NCBI GenBank assembly: GCA_002690705.1
Contig: NZFO01000004.1
Span: forward strand, 1 to 64,000
DNA length: 64,000 bases
DNA from: Magnetovibrio sp.
GTDB taxonomy: Bacteria; Pseudomonadota; Alphaproteobacteria; Rhodospirillales; Casp-alpha2
Direction of reading: 5' to 3'
Below are positions 47,354 to 55,398 of the stretch, in pieces. The stretch's first letter is position 1. Each line of letters begins with the position of its first letter. Under the pieces are notes generated by a model. The model saw only the letters and a list, made by a program, of their open reading frames with translations. It was not told where the DNA came from and searched no databases. Both the position numbers and the translations under genes were made by a program.

Positions 47354-48241
47354 TTGTCTTTTCTCCAACGTATTAAAGATTGTCAAGCATTCGAGATGAC
47401 AGAGTATACTCCATTTCTTGTTGAAGATATGCGAATAGGCTTAGTGCGTTCTAAAGTGGCAGATGAGCTGGCTATTTTTTTTAAGACTCTCTTGATTTTG
47501 GATGATGCCATGCACATTAGTCCAGACATTCAAGGCTGCGAGGAGCGAACACTTGCCATGGCGGCTGTGACAGAGGTCTTGTTTGAACGTGGGTTAATAA
47601 GCGGTTGGCGTGACGAATTATATCCAGTTGCCCAATCATTTGATGCACCGGCGTTGTTTCACATAGAACGGGCCGCGGCACCACTCTTTGGCGTAAAAGC
47701 CTATGGTGTCCATATAAATGGCTGGGTAGAAACCAAAACTGGTCCAGCCATGTGGGTTGGGCGGCGAAGCATAAATAAATCCAGTGGCCCGGGTCTTCTT
47801 GATCAGATGGTTGCTGGCGGGCAGCCCTCAGGGATTAGCGTGATGGATAACGTTATCAAAGAGTGTGCGGAAGAAGCATCTATTCCTCGTGAAATAGCGA
47901 TGCTCGCGCGGCCTGTTGGCGCAGTTTCCTATTGTATGACGCGAGATGAAGGACTGCGTGATGATGTTTTATTTAATTTTGATTTACAGTTGCCAGATGA
48001 CTTTAGACCCGTAAATATGGACGGTGAAGTCGATGAATTCATGCTTTGGCCCTTGGCCGATGTCGCCTCAGCGGTCGCAAAAGATGGGATTTTTAAATTC
48101 AATTCAGGCCTTGTGGCTATCGATTTTTTGCTCAGACACGGTTTTATAACGCCTCATGAGCCCGGGTATGCAAAAATTGTGTCTGGTCTTCGTGCCTCTC
48201 CGGCTAATACTTTAACTGGTATCAAAAGGAAATTCCGATGA
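47354..48241 (+). CDS. NUDIX hydrolase, DUF4743 type
   Basis: A 295-residue protein with an N-terminal DUF4743-like domain and a C-terminal NUDIX fold (YGVHINGWVETKTGPAMWVGRR, then LLDQMVAGGQPSGISVMDNV and ECAEEASIP). This architecture resembles the NUDIX part of eukaryotic thiamine-pyrophosphokinase-associated proteins. The NUDIX box reads GGQ..(x)..ECAEEASIP, with Ala-Ser where many enzymes have xG. I chose the TTG start at 47354 because AAGGATAG sits just upstream; the first in-frame ATG is at 47396. It overlaps the next gene by 4 bp. Confidence 0.85.
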   Translation: MSFLQRIKDCQAFEMTEYTPFLVEDMRIGLVRSKVADELAIFFKTLLILDDAMHISPDIQGCEERTLAMAAVTEVLFERGLISGWRDELYPVAQSFDAPALFHIERAAAPLFGVKAYGVHINGWVETKTGPAMWVGRRSINKSSGPGLLDQMVAGGQPSGISVMDNVIKECAEEASIPREIAMLARPVGAVSYCMTRDEGLRDDVLFNFDLQLPDDFRPVNMDGEVDEFMLWPLADVASAVAKDGIFKFNSGLVAIDFLLRHGFITPHEPGYAKIVSGLRASPANTLTGIKRKFR

Positions 48242-48699
48242 TCCACAATATAGACCTAAGTGTGTATTTGTCTGGAGAAATTCACACTGACTGGCGTGCG
48301 CGTATTGGAGAAGCTTGCTCCGCGGTCGACTTGGAAATCCGTTTTCTATCTCCCGTTACAGATCACGCATGTAGTGATGGCTGCGGTGTATCAATTCTGG
48401 GTGCTGAGGTCAAAAAATTTTGGGAAGATCAGAAGGGCGCAGGCATCAATGCTATTCGCTCGCAAATAATGATCGAACAGGCGGATGTGGTCATAGTTCG
48501 ATTTGGTGATAAATACCGCCAATGGAATGCTGCTTTTGATGCTGGGTATGCTCATGCGTTAGGTACGCCAATTATTAGCCTCCATGACCCTGAGTTAAAT
48601 CATCCTTTAAAAGAGGTGGACGGCGCTGCTTTGGCAGTCGCGGAAACGCCAGAGCAGATTGCCGCAATTCTTCAATACGTTCTTGAAGGAAAGCTATGA
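48238..48699 (+). CDS. YtoQ family protein
   Basis: A 153-residue cytoplasmic protein of the YtoQ family, related to the nucleoside 2-deoxyribosyltransferase fold. Visible segments are LSVYLSGEIHTDWRARI at the N-terminus, FLSPVTDHACSDGCGVSILG, SQIMIEQADVVIVRFGDKYRQW and AFDAGYAHALGTPIISLHD. The biochemical role of the family is not established. Its ATG overlaps the NUDIX stop (ATGA), so the two proteins are made together; a nucleotide-related role is an inference. Confidence 0.8.
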   Translation: MIHNIDLSVYLSGEIHTDWRARIGEACSAVDLEIRFLSPVTDHACSDGCGVSILGAEVKKFWEDQKGAGINAIRSQIMIEQADVVIVRFGDKYRQWNAAFDAGYAHALGTPIISLHDPELNHPLKEVDGAALAVAETPEQIAAILQYVLEGKL

Positions 48700-48705
48700 C
48701 GCTTC

Positions 48706-49701
48706 ATGCTGACCCGTGATCTAAATTCTGAAATAAACGGAAATGGGGATCTATTTCCAGCGCTTGATCTCTCTCGGCATGGCATGCTCGATGTTGGTGA
48801 TGGCCACAGGCTCTATTGGGAAGAAAGCGGAAATTCCAGTGGTATTCCAGTAGTTTTTTTGCACGGTGGTCCGGGCGCGGGAACCTCGCCGGTTCATCGG
48901 AGGTTTTTTGACCCGACCGCGTATAGAATTATACTATTTGATCAGCGGGGTGCAGGCAAATCAACGCCTTATGCTAAAATTGAAGCAAATACTACCACGC
49001 ATCTAATCGAGGACATCGAAGTTTTGCGCCGATTTCTCGACATCGAAAAATGGCTAGTGTTTGGAGGGTCATGGGGTGCAACGTTATCTATCGCTTATGC
49101 CTTGAGACATACAGAGTGTTGCTTGGGTCTCATTTTACGTGGCGTGTTTCTGGGCCGTCCATCAGAACTCAACTGGTTTTTTGGTGGTGCGGCAAAAGTC
49201 TTTCCAGATGCTTGGGAGCGATTTCTCAATTATTTGCCAGAACAAGAACGTAATGATCCGCTACGGTCATACTATAGGCGACTGATACGGGATGAGGAGG
49301 ATATGAATCTATCGGCAGCTCGAGCATGGAATGCTTACGAAACTGCTTGCTCAACGCTTAAATGGAGAGGGGATATATTACCATCGGGTTCCGCGTCACT
49401 TGGGTTAGCAAGAATTGAGGCTCACTACTTTATCAACAGGATGTTTTTAGCGGAAGATTTAATGTTAGCAGCGGCGGATCTTGGAGATTTTCCTGGTGCC
49501 ATTATCCAAGGCCGCTACGATATGGTCTGCCCCATGGAGACAGCTTTTACGTTGCACCGATTATGGCCAGGGTCGAGACTTGAAATTGTCAACGACGCGG
49601 GCCATTCAGCCATGGAGCCGGGCATAAGGTGTGCTCTTGTAAAAGCGACTGAAACTTTCAAACGGTTAGGAGGATTTGGTAAAAGTGTCTCATCGGCTTG
49701 A
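48706..49701 (+). CDS. pip: Proline iminopeptidase (alpha/beta hydrolase)
   Basis: Serine peptidase of family S33 releasing N-terminal proline. The oxyanion/HGGPGAGTSP motif, FDQRGAGKSTPY, nucleophile elbow GGSWGATL, the acid in QGRYDMVCP and the catalytic His in NDAGHSAMEP are all visible. 331 residues, usual length. It starts 6 bp after the YtoQ gene, making a NUDIX-ytoQ-pip run. Other S33 aminopeptidases or epoxide-hydrolase-like functions are less likely given HGGPG. Confidence 0.9.
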   Translation: MLTRDLNSEINGNGDLFPALDLSRHGMLDVGDGHRLYWEESGNSSGIPVVFLHGGPGAGTSPVHRRFFDPTAYRIILFDQRGAGKSTPYAKIEANTTTHLIEDIEVLRRFLDIEKWLVFGGSWGATLSIAYALRHTECCLGLILRGVFLGRPSELNWFFGGAAKVFPDAWERFLNYLPEQERNDPLRSYYRRLIRDEEDMNLSAARAWNAYETACSTLKWRGDILPSGSASLGLARIEAHYFINRMFLAEDLMLAAADLGDFPGAIIQGRYDMVCPMETAFTLHRLWPGSRLEIVNDAGHSAMEPGIRCALVKATETFKRLGGFGKSVSSA

Positions 49702-49772
49702 TACAAGCCCCCATGTCCCATTATGATGCTGGCCCTTACGAAGGATCAGCGTAAAATTCGACTGGGGTTGAG

Positions 49773-50297
49773 ATGAAAACATTGAAATTTGTCGCGTCAG
49801 TTAGTTTATTCGTTTTCTCAGCCTTCGCCTTTTCGGGGCCTGTGAGCGCCGATGACCCGGCATTTTTATCCTTAAGCGCGGGTGCATTTGACTTAAATCG
49901 TCAGAAGGATCAGGGCGCAGAATTTCGTCTAGAATATCGTCATGATAAGAAATTCTGGATTTTTAAACCGTTTGGGACGGTGGCGAGTGTTTCGAACGGT
50001 ATGACGTTCGTTGGCGCGGGTGTGTTAATTGATGCGTATTTTGGGCGCCGTTGGGTGGTGACACCGAGTTTTGCTCCAACGTTATGGCGTGGAAAGACGG
50101 ATGACCTTGATCTTGGTCACACCATTGAATTCCGCTCGCAGTTAGAAGTTGCTTATCGTTTAGACGACCGTTCGCGCGTGGGTTTATCGTTTTCTCACTA
50201 TTCTAATGCAGGTCTCGGGGATAGTAATCCTGGCACTGAGTCTTTAATTCTCAATTATTCGTTACCGATCAGTGAACTAAGAAATTTATTAAAATAA
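49773..50297 (+). CDS. PagL-like lipid A 3-O-deacylase (outer membrane)
   Basis: An outer-membrane beta-barrel hydrolase expected to remove the 3-O acyl chain of lipid A. A signal peptide (MKTLKFVASVSLFVFSAFAF, cleaved near VSAD) precedes about 150 residues of alternating strands. The C-terminal motif SHYSNAGLGDSNPGTESL contains the catalytic His142, Ser144 and Glu156 in the spacing known for PagL. 174 residues, normal. Monocistronic; 417 bp of non-coding sequence follow. Confidence 0.85.
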   Translation: MKTLKFVASVSLFVFSAFAFSGPVSADDPAFLSLSAGAFDLNRQKDQGAEFRLEYRHDKKFWIFKPFGTVASVSNGMTFVGAGVLIDAYFGRRWVVTPSFAPTLWRGKTDDLDLGHTIEFRSQLEVAYRLDDRSRVGLSFSHYSNAGLGDSNPGTESLILNYSLPISELRNLLK

Positions 50298-50714
50298 TAA
50301 TGCGCAAAAAGATACGGTATGAGGTTTAGCATCTGTCCGTAATGATCTAGTTCACGAACCAGATGATATTTCCCAGCCGGGTAAAGGGTATTCCTCAAAT
50401 TGATAAGTTTAGATTAAAGCTTTGGTGATCGTCAAAAGGACAATATGGATAAAAAAAGGCTGAGAGCAGTCAAGTAAATTTCTGCGTAATTTGTAAATTT
50501 TGCGAATTCATTTTCCGAACGGCCAAGCACCGTAGGAATATACAGTAAGAAATTTTTTGACTTGATAAGTTTTAAGCCCCAACTCCAAAACAATGGTGTA
50601 GAAATAGGCTCAGTGTTCACCCAAGACTGCAGGATCTAGGATGGTAAAGTTCGGTTAAGCACTGTAAATAGAGGTAATTAATATTCGTTAGTTTAGTAGA
50701 AAACTGTTAAGATC
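50298..50714. other. Gap between pagL-like gene and tRNA-Arg
   Basis: 417 bp of AT-rich sequence. The only open frame of note is a 62-residue hydrophobic minus-strand frame (50432-50620) with a GTG start and no family resemblance; I do not call it. No repeat or terminator is evident. Confidence 0.4.
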
Positions 50715-50791
50715 GGTCCCGTAGCTCAGTAGGATAGAGCACGTGATTCCTAATCACGGGGTCGCAAGTTCGAATCTTGCCGGGATCACCA
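50715..50791 (+). tRNA. tRNA-Arg (anticodon CCT)
   Basis: Acceptor stem GGTCCCG pairs with CGGGATC (one G-U). The D arm is GCTC/GAGC, the anticodon stem CGTGA/TCACG encloses loop TTCCTAA with anticodon CCT (reads AGG), and the T arm is GCAAG-TTCGAAT-CTTGC. Discriminator A and CCA are encoded. It matches the alphaproteobacterial tRNA-Arg(CCT) sequence closely. The accessory-looking region begins directly after its 3' end. Confidence 0.95.
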
Positions 50792-50943
50792 ACCTTGATG
50801 TGATTGTTATCATACAAATTTTGTTGAAATTATCAGGTATGATTTTAATTGGCCTACTCGATAACAGAGAAAACTGTGTTTGGTTCCTGTATTTTCGCTG
50901 GCGTTTTCCTCTAACTTTATGATGTCTCCGATAGTGGGGTCAT

Positions 50944-51912
50944 CTAACACCCCGTATATTTTTTATTTACACACTCTTTAGCAAGTTTTTGTGCCTGTGC
51001 TATTTGTTCTGACGTCATGTTTTTCGCGATGATACCTCTATTTTTCACGGCTGTTATTTCTCCATTAGATGCTGCTATATTTATCCACATGTGTGCGAAG
51101 ACATTATTCTGCGAAACACCTTTGCCCTTGGCGTACATCACTCCGAGGTTTACTTGTGCTTTCTCGTGTCCTTTTTCTGCACTTTTGCGATACCATCTCA
51201 CTGCTTGCGAGTCGTTTTGAGGAACGCTCTCACCGACCCTATGCATCAGCGCCAAATTATATTGTGCGTCCGCATTCCCTTGTTCTGCACTTTTAATATA
51301 CCACTTGAGGGCGGCTTCGCTATTTTGCGTAACGCCCTCACCCGACCTGTACATCAGTGCTAGATGATACTGCGCATCCGGGTCACCTTGTTCAGCACTT
51401 CTACGGTACCAGTTAAATGCTTCCTCATAGTCTTGACTAACGCCCCTGCCATTTTTGTACATAGTTCCTAGATTGAATTGTGCGCCAGCATTGCCTATTT
51501 CGGCACTCCTTCTGAACCACTTTACGGCCTCTTTGAAGTCTTGAATAACACCAAGACCTTGGTTATGCATATTTCCAAGACTAAGTAGAGCCTTGCTATT
51601 TCCGCGCGTAGCACTTTTCTGATACCAAACCGCTGCCTTTTTGTAATTTTTGCTAGTTCCAATCCCTGTTCTGTACATTTGACCCAGATTAAACTGGGCG
51701 TTAGCGTTCCCTTTTTTAGCCAAAGCTTGGAATTCACGATAAGCTACCGTGAAATCGCCACGTTCAAAGGCAACCACACCCTGTTGAGAGTTTTGCGAGT
51801 AACTTGTTTCTAAGGTAACCATGAGGGCTACGAAACCCAAGATTACTCCATAAACTAACCGTTTCATGCCCTTAAGATAATCAGAAAATGATGTCGGTGT
51901 CGAGGTTGCCAT
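50944..51912 (-). CDS. Sel1-repeat (TPR-like) exported protein
   Basis: A 322-residue protein with an N-terminal hydrophobic signal or anchor (MKRLVYGVILGFVALMV at residues 16-32) and six to seven Sel1 repeats with the pattern A-(Q)-x-N-L-G-x-M-Y-x-x-G-x-G-V-x-Q-(D/N), then AxxWYxKSAExG. Such helical solenoids mediate protein interactions in the periplasm or at the envelope. I chose the first ATG (51910-51912), because GAGGTG lies 2 nt before it and overlaps the stop of the upstream gene; the ATG at residue 16 would give a conventional signal peptide. Confidence 0.85.
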   Translation of the reverse strand: MATSTPTSFSDYLKGMKRLVYGVILGFVALMVTLETSYSQNSQQGVVAFERGDFTVAYREFQALAKKGNANAQFNLGQMYRTGIGTSKNYKKAAVWYQKSATRGNSKALLSLGNMHNQGLGVIQDFKEAVKWFRRSAEIGNAGAQFNLGTMYKNGRGVSQDYEEAFNWYRRSAEQGDPDAQYHLALMYRSGEGVTQNSEAALKWYIKSAEQGNADAQYNLALMHRVGESVPQNDSQAVRWYRKSAEKGHEKAQVNLGVMYAKGKGVSQNNVFAHMWINIAASNGEITAVKNRGIIAKNMTSEQIAQAQKLAKECVNKKYTGC

Positions 51913-51918
51913 TTCACC

Positions 51919-52047
51919 TCATTTATTGCGTTTACATCGTTCGGAACAATATCGTACCTTCGTCCACGTCTTCTCCCATTTTTTACGCCAGTTAAATGGG
52001 CGACCGCAGGTCTTACATATTTTACTGGGCAAACCGTTTCTTTTCAT
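51919..52047 (-). CDS. DUF2256 small zinc-ribbon-like protein
   Basis: A 42-residue basic protein beginning [18 protein letters not shown] and ending [12 protein letters not shown]. Its two CxxC/CxxxC pairs and the [11 protein letters not shown] core match DUF2256, a family of tiny proteins often found near cryptochrome/photolyase genes; function unknown. The same frame is open 57 codons further upstream, but that part is not family-like, so I use the ATG at 52045-52047. Its TGA overlaps the ribosome site of the Sel1 gene 7 bp away. Confidence 0.75.
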   Translation of the reverse strand: MKRNGLPSKICKTCGRPFNWRKKWEKTWTKVRYCSERCKRNK

Positions 52048-52218
52048 TTTTAGGTTTACAGTCTCTATTTCTTGCAAGAGTTCCTGGGGCTTTATTCGAT
52101 TTCGGGTAAACCGATAGTAAGGACGTGGAAATTCCTTTTGGTCATAGACTGTCGCACTACTGTCTAGTTTTGCAGAAAAGGACAATTTAAAAAAGTTGAG
52201 TATGAATACGATCGGCAA

Positions 52219-52678
52219 AAATTTAACTAAAGTATTTTCGTAATATTCACATAAAAAATGTCACCCACCTGCGAGCTGCGAGAATTTTATTTAACCTCAC
52301 TAATCGATCAAACTATATATCAAGTATTAAAAACGAAAAAATATATGTCAAAACCCCTTTATAACAATCCAAATAGGCTTAGATCTTATACAATAGTAAC
52401 TGAGTTGCCATTCATCGGGGGGAGAACCCAAGGATATCATCAAAACCTTATTACATTCCGGCTTTGGCAATTCAATAAGAGACTAGAAGTTTCGATGCAC
52501 TCGTTATTCTTCTGCATCAAGTAACTCGCGTAAGAGGTAGATTACAGAGCCTGTGAAATATCTACCGGTACACCTCCCCACTTGACGGATAGCTCAGTTA
52601 TGCGAGAGAAAGGATGAACTTGGCGTCGCAAGTATCGGAATCAAAGTCGCTTTCAAATATCCACTAGTTGGGGTTGCA
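52219..52678. other. Gap with tRNA-like relic
   Basis: 460 bp. A plus-strand open frame of 88 codons (52258-52524) has no recognisable features and I do not call it. The only structured element is the tRNA-like relic at 52586-52650. Confidence 0.4.
52586..52650 (+). other. Decayed tRNA-like sequence
   Basis: Contains ATAGCTCAGT (D-arm-like) and, 33 nt later, GTCGCAAGT followed by CGGAATC (T-arm-like). The same two blocks occur in tRNA-Arg(CCT) 1.9 kb upstream, 37 nt apart. The anticodon stem does not pair and no acceptor stem or CCA is found, so it is not a working tRNA. It may be a degraded attachment-site duplicate or an old tRNA gene. Confidence 0.4.
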
Positions 52679-53053
52679 ATGAATAACCAACAAAAAAATG
52701 TTTTTGGCTCATGCCTCGAGTTATGCGGCCTCGACCCAATAACTGGATTTTACCGCAATGGTTGCTGTAATACGGGGGCCGGGGATGTTGGCACTCATAC
52801 GATTTGTGCAATTATGACGGATGAATTTTTAAATTTTTCAAGGATGATGGGTAACGATCTAATTTCTCCCAAACAACAATATGGTTTTCCGGGGTTATCG
52901 GCAGGTGATCGGTGGTGTCTGTGTGCTCTCCGCTGGCTAGAAGCTTGGCAAGCCGGCACTGCGCCGCGTATTAGGTTGACGTCTACAAATGCCAAAACAC
53001 TGGAACTTATCAACCTTGAGATATTGAGACCGTACGATTTAGACCTAAATTAA
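52679..53053 (+). CDS. DUF2237 family protein
   Basis: A 124-residue cytoplasmic protein of the DUF2237 family, function unknown. The family pattern is complete: KNVFGSCLELCGLDPITGFY near the N-terminus, NGCCNTGAGDVGTHTICAIM, TDEFLNFSRMMGNDL, then FPGLSAGDRWCLCALRWLEA. Several conserved cysteines (the CC pair, CLC) suggest metal or redox chemistry, an inference. Monocistronic, in the region after tRNA-Arg. Confidence 0.88.
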   Translation: MNNQQKNVFGSCLELCGLDPITGFYRNGCCNTGAGDVGTHTICAIMTDEFLNFSRMMGNDLISPKQQYGFPGLSAGDRWCLCALRWLEAWQAGTAPRIRLTSTNAKTLELINLEILRPYDLDLN

Positions 53054-53502
53054 ATAATGTAAAACTTCAATAATTCCGTATGATGGGGTTGGGATGATTG
53101 AATACCTCTTTATTATTTCCTGCTTAATCGGACAGTTCTATTCCTAATTTTTCGCGAACTTGGGCTTATAAAATTATTAGGATCACACGTTAAGAAGCGG
53201 CTTTAGCGTAAAAATTTTTATCCTTAGGGTGGCGCCAAGATTAAGACCGAAATAGGCATCACTGCCCATAAAATTACCATCGGCTCTAAAAAAATCGGGT
53301 ATTTGAGTTAACAAGTGTAGAGAGCTCCATGAAAAACTTTAGTATCAGAAAGTAAACACTAAATCCCCGATTTTTAAAAATTGCCGCTTATAATGCTTTG
53401 ATATAGAGCGCAAATTATTAAATGAAATTGTGCTTCGTTTATACTCGTAATACGCTAGGTCACTCCAAAATTTTTTGAAACAGTGTACGAGGGAATTTTT
53501 GA
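53054..53502. other. Gap upstream of the type I secretion genes
   Basis: 449 bp. A short minus-strand stretch (about 53195-53335) reads FFRADGNFMGSDAYFGLNLG then ATLRIKIF, which could be the tail of a lost beta-barrel protein, but it has no start and is too short to call. The promoter of the secretion operon is presumably here; I cannot place it. Confidence 0.3.
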
Positions 53503-55398
53503 ATGGGCGAGCTTTGGAGGCGATTTCGGGGCGCACCTGTCTTGACCGCGGAATTGGTCATCGCGTCGCTTTTCATCAATATTTTGGCGCTTGCGCAGCC
53601 ACTTTTTGTTATGCAGGTTCTCAACCGTTACGTGGCACATGGCGTGGACGCAACGCTTATAACTCTCACCACTGGTGTGCTATTCGCACTAATTATGGAA
53701 TTCGCATTCAGACAATCTCGTATGCATCTAGCCCGCGGTATCAGTGTCCTACCAGATGAGAAAACAGCCATTGATGGTTATGCAGTGCTGACTATGGCCA
53801 AGACTGGTGCGGTTGAGCAATTACCACCGGAGACAAGGCGAGAGGTAGTAAATGGCGCACAAGCTATCGAGACGGCTTATAATGCTAACAATGTGACAAC
53901 CGTTCTCGATGTACCATTCGCACTCGTATTTGTCTTTGCACTTTATCTTTTGGAACCAACAATCGCCTATGTTGTTGTCGCATTTTTAGTCATTGTTTTC
54001 GCTGCTGGTGTAATTGGTGCAATTAGTATGCAGCAAATGACCGCAGAGGTACAGCAAGCCTCTAATGTTGGCAGCGCACTTGTAAGCACGGCAAGCCGAG
54101 AGGTAGATACTATTCGTTGCTTCAATGCCGGAGATTTTCTGCGTCGAACATGGCGAGACCATGTTTATCAAGTCCAATCTTTACGCCGGAATGTCACTAG
54201 TCGGCAGGGGCTTGTTCAAACGATAACGCAAAGTGCTAATGGTTTTTTGGGTGTGGCCGTGATTACTACGGGTGCGCTCCTCGTTGTCATGGGTGAATTA
54301 GATGTTGGTGTCATGATTGGTGCTAATATAATGGCTGGAAAAGCACTTCAGCCTATCAGCAAGTTTTCACAGTTAGGCGCCAGTTTCGCCAAAGCGAAGC
54401 AATCATTGGAGATGTTCTCAAAACTTATGCAAGCGCCTTTAGAGCCAAGTAGTGGATCTGCGCTCCGTGAGTATTCAGGTGCTCTAGAATTGCGGGACTT
54501 GGCGTTTAACTATCAAGGTGCGCCGACACCTATTTTTGAATCGCTCAATCTTTGTCTAGAGTCGGGCTCGGTACTTGTGGTCTGCGGAGCTAATGGATCT
54601 GGAAAGACTACTTTGGCACGCTTGTTTATGGGGCTTGTTGAGCCAGCTCGAGGTCAAGTATTGATTGATGGTTTGGATCTCAAACAAGTCGCGCCTGAAT
54701 GGTGGAGAAAGCAAGTTGTTTACTTGCCTCAAGAACCGGCTTTACTCAACGCTACAATCGGCGAGAACTTAAAAATCAACAATCCAGAAATCGATGAAAC
54801 GGAACTAAATGCTATTGTTGATGAATGCGGTTTGCGGCGATTTTTGGATGAAAGTGCGGACGGCTACGATACGCAAGTAGCTGAGAACGGGTGGCGTCTA
54901 TCTGAGGGGATACGTCGGCGTATTGCATTGGCACGTGCTCTAACAACCTCTGGAATGCTGGTCGTTATTGATGAGCCAACAGAGAGTTTAGATGCGGAGG
55001 GCGCTAAGGCCGTCCATAAAATATTAGCAAAATTGGCTCAAGGTGGCCGGACGATTATTATCATGTCGCACGACCCGAATATAGTGAAAGGTCTACATGG
55101 AGTTCTTGATCTCAATGAGAAACCCACACCCAAATTAACTTTTGTCGGGCAATCCATGCCACAACCGTCAGCATCCACTGAAAAACCAACTGTTCCCCGA
55201 GCTAATCCAGATTTAAAGACGACAGAACAAAGCGTAAAAATATCAGAACGAGCAGTTTCCTCGCAGGAACTGGATACAGGGTCACTAGAAAAAGCAGCTC
55301 CTAATTCAGTCAGCGGGAAAGATGAGTTGATTGAAAACCCGGAGTTAAAAAATGATGACAAACGAGGCTCTATTTCAAGTAAAAATGGAGGCGATTAA
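53503..55398 (+). CDS. Type I secretion ABC transporter (PrtD/LapB-like)
   Basis: Inner-membrane exporter that, with an MFP and a TolC-like channel, secretes a protein substrate. The 631-residue chain has an ABC exporter TM domain without a C39 peptidase domain (about residues 15-300) and an ATPase domain with Walker A GANGSGKT at 362-369 and Walker B VVIDEP near 487-492. The signature is LSEGI (466-470) instead of LSGGQ. After the ATPase a polar, Ser/Pro/Glu/Lys-rich tail of about 90 residues follows, unusual for the family. It overlaps the MFP gene by 1 bp (TAATG). Confidence 0.9.
   Translation: MGELWRRFRGAPVLTAELVIASLFINILALAQPLFVMQVLNRYVAHGVDATLITLTTGVLFALIMEFAFRQSRMHLARGISVLPDEKTAIDGYAVLTMAKTGAVEQLPPETRREVVNGAQAIETAYNANNVTTVLDVPFALVFVFALYLLEPTIAYVVVAFLVIVFAAGVIGAISMQQMTAEVQQASNVGSALVSTASREVDTIRCFNAGDFLRRTWRDHVYQVQSLRRNVTSRQGLVQTITQSANGFLGVAVITTGALLVVMGELDVGVMIGANIMAGKALQPISKFSQLGASFAKAKQSLEMFSKLMQAPLEPSSGSALREYSGALELRDLAFNYQGAPTPIFESLNLCLESGSVLVVCGANGSGKTTLARLFMGLVEPARGQVLIDGLDLKQVAPEWWRKQVVYLPQEPALLNATIGENLKINNPEIDETELNAIVDECGLRRFLDESADGYDTQVAENGWRLSEGIRRRIALARALTTSGMLVVIDEPTESLDAEGAKAVHKILAKLAQGGRTIIIMSHDPNIVKGLHGVLDLNEKPTPKLTFVGQSMPQPSASTEKPTVPRANPDLKTTEQSVKISERAVSSQELDTGSLEKAAPNSVSGKDELIENPELKNDDKRGSISSKNGGD

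Noticed and set aside
50432-50620. 62-codon hydrophobic minus-strand frame
   Set aside because: GTG start, no family likeness, AT-rich context; hydrophobicity arises easily by chance.
52258-52524. 88-codon plus-strand frame
   Set aside because: No ribosome site, no motif, AT-rich low-quality protein sequence in a region of decay.
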